Of a stretch of 64,000 bases of DNA, positions 1 to 10,041 are shown in pieces. Both the position numbers and the translations under genes were made by a program. The notes below the pieces were generated by a model. It made no database searches, was not told where the DNA came from, and saw only the letters and a list, made by a program, of their open reading frames with translations. Position 1 is the first letter of the stretch, and every line of letters begins with the position of its first letter. The stretch comes from Allantophomopsis cytisporea (taxonomy: Eukaryota; Ascomycota; Leotiomycetes; Phacidiales; Phacidiaceae): NCBI GenBank assembly GCA_024752435.1, contig CP103033.1, forward strand, positions 372,001-436,000, written 5' to 3'.

Positions 1-319
1 CTATCGAGAACTCCAGGTCGGCGTACTTTTTCCAGTAGCCAAACAACAGTGGAAACTTCGCGAGGAAGCGGTCATATGCATCGCGGGTAGTCGCAATAGC
101 TTGTGGACTCGAATTGCGGTTCAAGCCCCCCTCGAGGGTCTCAGCGGCGCGTACCAGCTTTTCCCAGTTTTCAAAGCTGTCTGTATCCTCCATCTGTATT
201 CATAGTCAGTACGCCGCATGAATGCCTCCAGGCAAGGAATGATCACGTACAACTTCGTCATTCAGCTTCTTAATCTCTGCACTCTCATCGTCTGTGCCTC
301 CATAGTTGAAGGACGCCAT
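1..319 (-). CDS. prp39: Prp39-like U1 snRNP splicing factor, 5' part only
   Basis: N-terminal part of a pre-mRNA-processing factor 39 homologue, a HAT-repeat scaffold of the U1 snRNP acting in 5' splice-site recognition in the nucleus. Two exons are visible on the minus strand: 319-251 (23 codons, starting MASFNYGG) and 193-1, joined in phase 0 across a 57-bp intron (250-194, GTACGT donor, CTGAC branch, ACAG acceptor). After the junction the protein contains NFENWEKLV-like and LFGYWKKYADLE segments, typical of the first HAT repeats of fungal Prp39. The gene runs off the left edge, so length and C-terminus are unknown. The family assignment rests on these short conserved blocks, which I recognise from fungal Prp39; the start ATG is the first in frame. 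Confidence 0.85.
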
Positions 320-1561
320 TATGACAATGACGATGGCGCAAAGTCTACAGAAAGACTGGGTATAAAGAGAAATTTAACGGCAAGATACTTGGAGTGAGAA
401 AGTCTGGTTCGGGTGGTGGAAGATGGCGCGTAATCAGGTAGGTATGTTTATGGTGTTCTGTCAAGGCGCAAGGTTATAAACAACTTGGCGCAAGCATGAG
501 GCTGAGAAAGCGAGAGCAGAGCTCGAAAGCGTCCAAGCGAAAGACAGATCTTGGCACGCTAAACTAGTTGCCGCAGCAGTTGCGCAGAAAACTCAAGATG
601 CACATTTGACGACTCTTTTCTTCTTCTTTTTCCTTCATCAAAGGCTGGTGATGAACGATACTTAGTATCAAACAAATAGGAAGAGAATGAATGCTCTATT
701 CGAGCTTGATCTCAACATGACCCTTTCTGAAGCCTCAAACCTCCACATACTCGATTATTCAAAGATATGCGGATCTTCAAGATCTTGGAAATATTTTTGA
801 AAATATCTCTTCTACCCCACACAAATGTTACTAGATAGCTATTCCCTTGTCGTTCCGGCAACCACTACAAATCATCGCTGGATGTTCAATTGCTGTTCAC
901 GGATTTTGACTACAGCATTGTGTTTTTCAGCATACCTACTCATAATCAATCCGGTGGTTCGGAAACAGTTTCTGAGTATTTTCTATGCTGTCGGTTGTGG
1001 CTTGAAAAAGTTACAATGGTTGGCGGATAACTGCATCCAGGTTGATCTACGCTGCCTAATATTGACGACAATCAAAGTCTCGTAGGAGCTAGATATTTCG
1101 TTCCTTTACCTACACAAGCCTACCTATTCATGATGCAGCTTGCCAGCTGGCCAGTGTTCCTTACCAATCAATTTTCATCTGCAGTAGCTACTGCTGTGTG
1201 CAGGTGGTTTGTGAGCGGTCGACTACATATGTGGTTGATAGGGTAGTAGTCCCATTGACACATGCTACATAGAATCTCAATCAACATCTCTAATTCCCCA
1301 GACAATACAACTGTATCTGAAAACTGTCCAATAAAAACACAGGCCTATGCAGGTATCACTACCTAGGTAGGTATTGTCGTTTATACGCCCATGACTGCTT
1401 GCGTCACAAAGATCAGGGGGGTGGATTCTGCCTATTGCTACCGTCGAGATTAACCTCAAGACTAACCTCAAACCTCAATGACATCAGAACAGTAACGACC
1501 TCAAGAGCTCGCGCAACATCAACTCTCAGAATCAGAATCAGAATCAATCAAAACAAGAAAA
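320..1561. other. Intergenic region between divergent prp39 and MDR gene
   Basis: About 1.2 kb separating two divergently transcribed genes, so it should hold both promoters. Stretches such as 1497-1561 are CA/AT-rich and look like the 5' leader of the downstream oxidoreductase (gene start context AAAAATGTC). Small open frames at 825-1085 and 1277-1471 have no recognisable domain and no splice-compatible extension. I see no RNA gene. Confidence 0.5.
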
Positions 1562-2735
1562 ATGTCTGCAGAAGTCCCTTCTACAATGCGAGCAGTAGCA
1601 CTGGCAGCATATGGGAAACCATCAACCTATGATCTTGCCACTCTACCCACACCCACAATCACTAAGCCAGATGAGGTGCTGATAAAATTCCACGCCGCAT
1701 CAATCAATCCCATCGACGTGAAGATGGCTTCTGGAATGGCAAAGATGATGGCCTCAGCTAGGTACGAGCATTTTTCAGCCTATCGCTCCTTTTTCCCTCC
1801 TGTCAACCCCATCCCAATTCTTCCCAGTCCGGAGCCAAAATTAACTTTCCCCCAGTTTCCCCTACAAAATTGGCTACGACGTCGCAGGCACCGTCCTCTC
1901 TGTCGGCACCTCCGTAACGACTCTCGCGCCCGGCGATGAAGTCTACTCACGTGTTCCTGAAGCCTACCGGGGAACAGTAGCTGAGTACTGCCTTAGCACT
2001 GCTTCAACCACTGCCCTCAAACCCGCCTCTCTTACCTTCACTGAATCCGCCGCGATTCCCCTTACCGCTCTAACAGCCTTGCAGGCCCTCCGCGTCGCAG
2101 AATCACAACTCGGCGGTGATGGCAGCCTAGCCGGCAAGACAGTCTTCGTCCCCGCTGGTCTCAGTGGTACAGGCAGTTTCGCAGCGCAGCTGGCGAAGCA
2201 CGTGTTTGGAGCCGGGAAGGTAGTTACGACATTGAGTAGCGGGAAGGTCGCACTTGCGGGTGAATTGCTGGGTGAGGGGACGGTGGATCAGATTGTCGAC
2301 TACACGTCCGCGGATGTTGTTGATGCTATTGGGAAGGGCAAGGTTGATTATATGTTCGACACTGTAGGAGCCTCGCGCGCGTACCTGCCTGTGCTGAAAA
2401 GCGGGGGGGCTATTCTCAGTATCAGTACGCTGCCATCTGGGAGCGCAATGAAGGCAATCATGCCGGAGATGCCGCGGGTTATAGCCTGGCTTATGGATGC
2501 GGTGGATTGGTTCTATCGGTGGACGGCAGGGAGGGCTGGTGTGAAGTATAGTTATATCTTCATGAGTCCAAATGCGCAAGATCTTGAGGATGTAGCGAAG
2601 TGGGTGGGAGAGGGTAAGGTGAAGCCAATTGTGGGGCGCACCACGAAGCTGGGCGATATTGAGGGGGTAAGAGCAGGTTGTCAGGAGGTTTATGATGCTA
2701 AGGGAGGTATTGGAAAGTTTGTTATAGAGATTTAG
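1562..2735 (+). CDS. Zinc-independent MDR (quinone-oxidoreductase-like) NADPH oxidoreductase
   Basis: Medium-chain dehydrogenase/reductase of the quinone oxidoreductase (zeta-crystallin/enoyl reductase) type; such cytosolic enzymes reduce quinones or activated double bonds with NADPH. Two exons: 1562-1761 and 1856-2735, with a 94-bp intron (GTACGA...CCCCAG, phase 2), giving 359 aa. The GroES-like N-terminal fold is recognisable (AASINPIDVKMASG near residue 45; YDVAGTV just after the junction). The Rossmann part carries a modified glycine-rich loop, GLSGTGSFAAQLAK, about residues 167-180, in place of the usual GGxGGVG. No catalytic or structural zinc cysteine motif (such as CGTD or GHE) is present, so a zinc-free reductase is expected. 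The ATG at 1562 has a good context; the alternative ATG at 1588 would begin MRAVALAAYG. Substrate cannot be inferred. Confidence 0.85.
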
Positions 2736-4123
2736 GGCGCCTTTTGTAGAGAAATTAGATAGTGAGCGGGTTACTTAATACGATAGATATACTGCTCTTC
2801 TGATGCTCTTGTTTTGCCGTGGCAAAGGGTTCTTTCAATTGCCATTGTCGATCGAGTGTTAGGACAATCTCAAGCATGTACCACTTTTAACGAGCCATCT
2901 TTTGAGCGAGATATATTGCGTGCTTTACTGTAATGAATATTTGTCAGGTCGAGAAACTATTAACCGCCATTATTAGTTGTATAGGCACATAATGTTGCTA
3001 CACCCTGGCAACTAAGAGTGTAATAATCTCGAGTATCTAGTTACCTAGATGATCCTTGAATAGATGTTATACAGACCCCGAAAGGGCACAATTGATCAAG
3101 AAGCTTCTCCTTGATCTTTGAAAACTTTCCCCGTATTTGGTAGAGTTTGTATGCCTTAGCTGATAACTACAACTCACCTATAGGAGTACTTTTGGCATTT
3201 TAGTTTATACTAGATAACCAGTTCTCTTGATTATAATTTCGAGTATATGTAAATGAAGTATCAAAGGAACCTCTATACTGACAACGTAAATGAGTAGTAG
3301 TACTAAGCGCGTAAGTAGCTCTTTTGATTCTTACTTTATACTGTTATCTACATCAAAATAGAAGACACAAACATCTATCTAGAGTGGTAGTTTCGAATCT
3401 AATAGAGAGCACATAGGTACTCTTATTGTCTTATAAACAAATAACCTACGCTAGTCTTGTTATTAGAGATAGATTGCTATTTGAAAGTTCAGGAATTAGA
3501 GCACACAAGAGCAAAGCCACATAATTTCTCTCCTATTTCAAGATATTGTTTGATCTTAGTCGCATATATCCGAATGAAAATTTCAGATGCGCTGCGGAGC
3601 ATTGTGTTGGTTGGCGATCTACCAGGATGCACAACACAAAAAGATGAATTGAAGGCGAGGCTGAGAAATATGTAATGATACAGCCATGCTGCAAGCATAC
3701 CTGAAGTAAGCGAAGAGTCGCGACGTCAACGAAAGAAGGCGAAAGCACTGGTAGATGTGAAAAGTTAAGGTCAACAACAACAATTTTCGCTGGAACTGGT
3801 CCTTACTTAAAATATTTACGTCAATAGATATACCAAAGTGAAATCTCCTGATAATCCCTATGCACTGACATATACCATTCTATCAGTCACGAGACCACGA
3901 TTCAGGCGCATCGGGATACTACCTTAGCCGAGATCAATTTCGCAGACGTCTGTCTGCCCGAAACACCTCGAGAGGCTGCGAGACACCAGCTGCAGCACCA
4001 CGTACACCGGTATGTTCAGCTCCGCATTGCCCATCTAGCGCATCATTGCCATTGATTGCTCTCCATCTCCATCAACCTCCGGATCTCCAGCTGATGCAGC
4101 CAAACACTAGATTCCTCAGCACG
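2736..4123. other. Intergenic region, AT-rich, no gene seen
   Basis: About 1.4 kb between co-oriented genes: 3' flank of the MDR gene, then the promoter and leader of the taxilin gene. Composition is AT-rich from 2900 to 3500. Open frames at 3457-3748 on both strands overlap each other and match nothing I recognise. The region 3890-4120 becomes CA-rich, as expected of a fungal 5' leader. Confidence 0.45.
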
Positions 4124-6423
4124 ATGGCGACTGCGAATTCCCTTCAGAACTCAGCACCAACGAGCTCGAGATCGTCTTCAGTCGCAAACAGTGTACCAAA
4201 CCACCATCACGATGCATCTTATACAAATGGGCATCACCATGCGCACCACCACGCTGGTTCGGGATCACAGCTTCCCGCATCGAACGTTGGAAAGAAAGGC
4301 AACAAGAAAAAGGCTCCCGATGCTGATGAGGCCTCGAAGTTGATTCAGGCAAAGATATCCCAGCTCGAGTCTAATGCGGCTGATGAGAAGGATCAAGAAG
4401 CTGAAATTGGTGGGTTTAATCCTGGATGTTATCCCTTCTGCGGCGGATGAGATATATTGCGTATTCGGACATCGAGATTGTGACGGCGGATAGACGCAAT
4501 TCTCGTCTCATATTCGGAATCACGAACGATGATGCGGAGACGAATTTTTAGGAAGTCATGAAGAATATCTGGCGAACGCCTGTTAAGGAAGGAGTTATGA
4601 ACTAGGGTTATATTTATCCTTTTCACCTTCCAGAACAGTTGCATTTGTTAGAGATTTCTTCGAATCCTTTGTCGACCTGATCACAACAACATACTTCTTT
4701 CACATAAAGCGGTTTTCAGGCAATTTCATTTTTCATGGACTATGCTAATATACACAAATAGAACGAGATGTCAAGCGACAGAACCGAGAACTTCTGAACC
4801 AAACCTCGAAGATGGACACCATGGCTAAGGTTGAAACACTGACCAAACGATGTAATGATCTCTTTACGGATATGTCAAGATTACAGCGTGAGAACCAGAA
4901 GAACAAGAGGCGTGCGGATCAGTTGCAGAAAGAGAAGGATCACGGAAGAACTGAACTCAGTAAGAACACAACTTTGAGGGAAAAACTTGAGAAGCTGTGC
5001 AGAGAGCTGCAGCGGGAAAATAATCGCCTGAAGGTATGTGATCTATCCCTACTACACTATTGGAAAGATGAAGCGAGGAGTACAATACTAGATTTCTCCA
5101 ATCATCACGGATATATTGGGAAGTATGTCAAGATACGCCTCAAGTATATGCTGATTTATTCTTTTAGGGCGAGAACAAGACTCTACAAGATTCCGAGAAG
5201 CAAAACCACGAAAATTGGGACGGAAAATACGAAGACATTCTGTATACATTACAGGATTGGCAACATGACAAGGACCAGCCTAAATCCCAGGTTGTAGATA
5301 TCAATGTTGAGGATCTGTTAGTGTTATGCTCCATTGTCTCCAAAATTCAACTAACTCAGATTTAGGTTTAAACAACGTTTCAAATCCTTGATTGATCAAT
5401 ACGAACTCCGAGAACTACATTTCCATTCTTTAATGCGGACGAAGGAACTCGAAGTACAATATAATCTAGCCCGATTCGAGCGCGAGAGGAAAATGGCCGA
5501 GCAAGAGTTAGCCCGCTCAAAGACCCTAAATGCGCAAGTTCTTACATTTTCGAAGACGGAGGCAGAGCTGAGAAGCCAACTCAACATTTATGTTGAGAAA
5601 TTTAAGCAGGTAGAGTGACCAGTCCTGTCAGCCTTACTTGCGGGGAATTCCTGGTTTTTGTTGCATTTGAGCTTGGCACAGTATCGTTTCGCTGTGGCGC
5701 ATACATTTGTTCCAGAAGACACAAATAATACCCGACAGTCATAACATGGCTCTATGAACTCATGGAGCCAGTGGCTTCGTGACTGTACATATTTGTTATG
5801 TAAAAACAATATTTCTGTTGTGTTTGTGCGTTCACGGGAGGTGATGCTGAGCTATCTCAATGATGTTGCAAAATCTCCTGATATCCAGGTGTTTGTTCAA
5901 GCTAACGGCTCTCGTTTATCAGGTTGAAGACACTCTCAATAACAGTAATGATCTATTCTTGACATTTCGTAAAGAAATGGAAGAAATGAGCAAAAAAACA
6001 AAGCGATTGGAAAAGGAGAACCTTACGCTCACGCGCAAACATGACCTTACGAATCGCAATATCCTCGAAATGGCGGAAGAGCGCACCAAGCAAAATCAAG
6101 AGTTTGATAGCCTTCGTAAGAAGAACGAAAAGTTGACTGGTATCATCAATCAAATGCAGAAGCAAGGAAGGGGTCTGGCTGCTGGTGCTGCTGGTGTATT
6201 AGAAGGGTCTGGTGAGTACGTCGAAGGCGATCTCGGCGAGACAGAGAGTGAGTACGAGTACGAAGACGAGGATGAGGAGGGCAGCGAAGAGGGAGAGTAC
6301 GATGAAGACACTGAGGAGGAGGTGCATACTGAAGGTGCACCGCAGCCTTTTGGTCCAGTCCCACCACCACCTGCTGGCATGCCGATGCCCAATGGAGTGG
6401 TACTCAACGGTGCTAAGCATTGA
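4124..6423 (+). CDS. Taxilin family coiled-coil protein
   Basis: Taxilin homologue (alpha/beta-taxilin family), a long coiled-coil protein; animal members bind syntaxins and take part in vesicle traffic. Five exons: 4124-4409, 4762-5033, 5168-5316, 5366-5609 and 5923-6423; introns of 352, 134, 49 and 313 bp, all GT-AG with CTAAT/CTAAC branch points. Product 483 aa. The N-terminus is Ser/His-rich (histidine clusters near residues 27-43) with a lysine-rich stretch; the taxilin core runs from about residue 96 to 390 (KLEKLCRELQRENNRLK, HSLMRTKELEVQYNLARFE and YVEKFKQVEDTLNNSNDLF are hallmark segments). The tail has an acidic Glu/Asp/Tyr run (about 408-450) followed by a proline-rich end. The frame is open upstream to an ATG at 4046, but 4124 is preferred because MATANS begins a plausible start after a leader-like stretch. 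All exon phases agree. Confidence 0.92.
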
Positions 6424-6801
6424 GGAAGCATTGAACCTTCCATGGTTGATAGTTTAGGGGTTCTATTGGCCCGCTCGTGTAGTGTATGTTTGACTTCATC
6501 CGAAATGTCAGTTCGCGCGCTCAATAACTATGTATGATTTGTATGAAGCAAAGCAGAAACTCTTGAAAGTTACAGCTCTCAAATTTGAGTCTAGATGATA
6601 TCAGAGTAGTTTCGAGTCCTTGATCTCCTGTAGAGAGACTCAATTATAGCTACGAGTCCTCTATTGCAGTGTGGGAGGTACATGGCAGGAGACAAGAGAT
6701 TGTAATGTATAGCCACCTATGTACAAGTGACTTCAATTATCATAAGCTTCCCATCGAGGCTGATATAAACCTCTTTTTTATCGCTACACCTATCGTACTC
6801 C
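6424..6801. other. Convergent 3' intergenic region
   Basis: 378 bp between the 3' ends of the taxilin gene (plus) and the decayed alcohol dehydrogenase (minus). It should contain both polyadenylation regions; no gene or repeat seen. Confidence 0.5.
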
Positions 6802-8040
6802 TCAATCAAGATGTATATACACCTTGATCTCCTCCTTCCGGTCGAATCTTTCATAATATTCCGGAAACTGCTCGATGCCAATGGACGCAGAAGCGATAAA
6901 GCCCGGCTTCGCCTTGCCGCTGGCAATGAGATCAACAAGCTGCAGCGCCACGAGCTTTGGATCGACCGCACCACCTTTCCAACTCAATTTCTTCGACCAA
7001 AAATCGGCCAACGGGAACGTGATGTTGCCAGTAAGGGTACTACCAAGTGGAGCCCCAGCAGAGCTCTCCTGTGCGGACCAGACGCCGATCTGGCCGATTC
7101 CACCGCCTAGGTGCGTGACGGCAACCATACTATCTACAATGACGTTCTGCTGAATTTCAAGGGAGGCGTTCAGGGCTTCGAAGCCAACGCAGTCGACAGA
7201 ACGCATGACACCGTTTGGTTCGTAGGCAAGGATCTGGCTGACAGGGTCGGAGTCAACGAAGTTGATTGAAATGGCGTCGATAGAGGCCACGCGGTCGAGA
7301 CGAGAGCCAATATGGTCGACAGAACAGACGGCAGATACGCCACGGAGGATTGCGGAGTAGGCAGCGAGCAAACCGACAGGACCGGCACCAAATACGGCAA
7401 CTGTATCGCCGGCCTCGAAGCCGGATCAGTCAAGTACTGTCCATGCAGTTCCAAAAATGTCGGCCATGGTCATATAATCTTCTTCAACCGTGGAGTTTGT
7501 TGTATACTGAGCAGTAGAAGAGTAATGAGAGTTTCGTTTGCCAATGGGACCCGCACGTATTCGGCTGCGTTTTGAGATTTGATCAGTATATAGTCATGTT
7601 AGAGGGAAAGAGGGACAAAGGAAACACAAGGTGTTAAACGATTTTCGGGGTCAAGGAAATTCACATTGTAGTCCTTGAGTCAAACCAAGTCCGAAACCAA
7701 AGATATTCGTATCCTCGACTTCCGGCTGGTAGTGTCCATGGGCTAGAGTATCGGGAATAACAACATAATCCCCAACGCTCAGCGACGAAACTCCGCTGTC
7801 GATTTCTGTAACATAGCCTATTTCCTCATGTCTCATGACCCATGGTGGAACCACATCCGATACGCCATGATATATGTGCAAATCAGTACCGCAGATGGCC
7901 GATGTTGTGATTTTAACCACAGCGTCGTTCGGGTTCGAAATGGTTGGAAAAGGTATGTCTTCAACAGTCATGTTGAACGGAATACCAGCATATATTACAC
8001 CACGCATTGTGGCATTGAGTGTGGCGTTCAAGGCGACCAT
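6802..8040 (-). pseudogene. Decayed zinc-binding alcohol dehydrogenase (MDR)
   Basis: Minus-strand gene of the zinc-type MDR family, similar to fungal formaldehyde/alcohol dehydrogenase-like proteins. Exon 1 (8040-7665) starts MVALNAT and contains the catalytic CGTDLH motif; a 100-bp intron (7664-7565) leads to the EYVRVP segment. After ANETLI the frame breaks: the expected continuation (STVEEDYMTMADIFGTAW) lies one frame away near 7500. It then meets an in-frame TGA near 7428, inside a TVLD-W-SGFEAGDTV context where Trp (TGG) is expected. The Rossmann segment VAVFGAGPVGLL and the C-terminal half down to 6802 remain open. The second zinc-binding block reads MRHEEIG where GHE is usual, so even that motif is altered. 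Frameshift, stop and a lost motif together argue for a pseudogene, although a sequencing error could explain any one of them. Confidence 0.75.
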
Positions 8041-8207
8041 TATGGATGTATTTAGTCAAGTGATAAACCCTGTAAAATTTATTCTAATTTCGTGTCTTGA
8101 AGTGACTGTGAGGGATACTTCGATATACCAGCAGAAAGATGAGTTGACAGGTTCTTATACTATTTGACTTCTTGACAAGACTTGACAAGACACCTTTCTC
8201 AAAAAAA

Positions 8208-8348
8208 TTGTTGTCAAGACCTTGATCGCAGCACCTGATTTCGGCCGAACATGACATCTAGATTCTGGTTATCTTTTTACAAGATATTGTTGTCGAGACG
8301 TTGATCACAGCACCTGACTTCGGCCGAACCTTACATATTGATTCTGGT
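8208..8348. repeat. Two 62-bp direct repeats, 79-bp period, each with a TTCGGCCGAA palindrome
   Basis: Copies at 8208-8269 and 8287-8348 align with about eight mismatches: both begin TTGTTGTC, carry GCACCTGA then the 10-bp palindrome TTCGGCCGAA (8240-8249 and 8319-8328), and end GATTCTGGT. Immediately upstream (8171-8190) the 10-mer CTTGACAAGA is duplicated in tandem. The same palindrome recurs alone at 9163-9172. The repeat lies about 170-300 bp upstream of the decayed dehydrogenase start, so it could be a relic of its promoter. Confidence 0.75.
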
Positions 8349-9409
8349 CCAATCCAAATATCATTAAGTATGAAGGCAATGACAAAACAGTGCTTGGCTT
8401 GATAGGATCCATGATGATATCTGAGGCATTATCTGAAGATTGTTGTTCTTGAGTGCCGTTCATCAAGCATCTTGAATTGGGGATTGCATTAGGCCATGTT
8501 CTGTATCACTCATACCCCGGTATTCTTGGCGATCAGAGCGATAGAAATAGTTCCTGTAATCTATACTTCGTAAGCCAGATTCTTGATGGTATTTCCGTAA
8601 GTCTATCTTGGTCGATAAGAAAAGATGGAATTGGCGATTAGCGCGATTTATGAGTGCTGTTCATGGTATATCCAACTAATGCCATAACCATAGTGATAAT
8701 TATAAAGTAATAACTTGATCCTAAGAAAATTTCGTAATGCATTTTGTGTAGATGTAATTTCAACAGTAATGAATTAACCAGGGACGTTGCAATCCGATGC
8801 TAACGCTGAGAGCACCCGCAGCTAGGACCAATGGGGCCAAAGCTGCCAGGCTATCTTTGACTACCAGGAAATAAACTACATATTACCTATGTACATCACA
8901 ATACCTAAGGTAGGTGAGAAAGCATACAAGTACTTTGTAGTAAGTAGATGTATTAACAGTAAGACTATGTTAAGCTACCTCATACATAACACAGTAACTC
9001 AACGACACGCTAGTATAATCGTGTTATCATGTATCATGTTGTAGAAGCTCAAATCCTCTTCATTTGCAACTTTATATCGTCCGCTTCTGGCTTCATCGAT
9101 ACACAAATAGGCTCTGCAGATCCGAAGGAGTCGGGGTTCCGACAACGGTTCTAAGTATTTGGTTCGGCCGAACAGAGCTGCTCCGTTTCAATGTCGATCG
9201 TCTCATCCCAGGTACTTCTTGCGGTAGATATGATGCGGCCGGATTTGTATTGTATATGCCGAGTTGCATGATTGACGTTGATTCTCGGATGGCAGCATGC
9301 ATTGGTACATATGTCGATACATGCGTCTATGAATTGAGGTACATGTCTATCACTTCGGATTTAAGCACCGTTTGGACATCGATAAGATGGGAGGCGAGTA
9401 ATCATACAT
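8349..9409. other. Intergenic region, no gene seen
   Basis: About 1 kb of mixed composition with a third TTCGGCCGAA palindrome at 9163-9172. Open frames at 9064-9447 (plus) and 9093-9302 (minus) overlap and show no domain. No RNA gene recognised. Confidence 0.4.
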
Positions 9410-10041
9410 CTACTGTGAACTGCTGTTATTGCAGATCCAGATTATAGTCTGGGTTGAGGAATTTAATCCGAGGAGAGTGGCACTCTTGAAGATACCTTTG
9501 GAAAGTGCCAGGAACAGTTGCACAACAAGTGAAGTATTGATTGTGATGGGCCAGGGTAATGGCACGCCAAAGTTGAATTCATTGCGCGCGTTACAGATGG
9601 CGTTGAAACTTGAAGCTGACGTGACGTTCACGTATAGAGATTCGTCACGCTGTCGAGGGCGTTGCAGGTGAGGTTTTTCAGAGCGTTATATTGTACGAGA
9701 CCAGATTTTGGGAGCAATGCGGAGCGTACCTTTACAGAGTATAGGGCAGCGTTGGGACTGAAGGTAAGAAAGAGATCGTGGGCTCTGGTGATAAGATCCA
9801 ACTGGGAAAGGAGAGCTCGTTATTAGAGCGCGGCTGTTATAGTGTTAGGACAATGACGGTGTATTAATGTACTTGCCTTTATCTGGACCAAATATTGTCG
9901 CTGATATTACCGCCACGAAGAACTGAAATGAAAAATCTCTTATGTTAGTTTTCTGCTCTGTTGAGACTGGGGTTTTGTAAGAGGTAGTATGGATAGAACA
10001 AAGATGTTTTCATAGATCAAAAGGAGAATGAGCCGTTCCAT
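9410..10041 (-). pseudogene. Possible broken secreted-protein gene (unrecognised family)
   Basis: Minus-strand pieces look like a degraded gene. An ATG at 10041 opens a hydrophobic, signal-peptide-like segment (MERLILLLIYENIFVLSILP). A splice-like acceptor (AACTAAC...TTTCAG) follows near 9930. A stretch of about 57 codons (ITRAHDLFLTFSPNAALYS ... NALDSVTNLYT) ends in TGA, while a 2-base shift at that point continues as VNVTSASSFNAICNARNEF to a stop at 9410. The shift coincides with a TATA where TA would keep the frame. A GC-type donor (AAAGGCAAGT) is also visible near 9890. I do not recognise the family, and the exon structure could not be closed. It may be a real gene with introns I mis-assign, or a relic. 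Confidence 0.3.

Noticed and set aside
4046..4123. Upstream in-frame ATGs (4046, 4094) for taxilin
   Set aside because: They would add 10-26 leader-like residues; 4124 is more plausible, though not proven.
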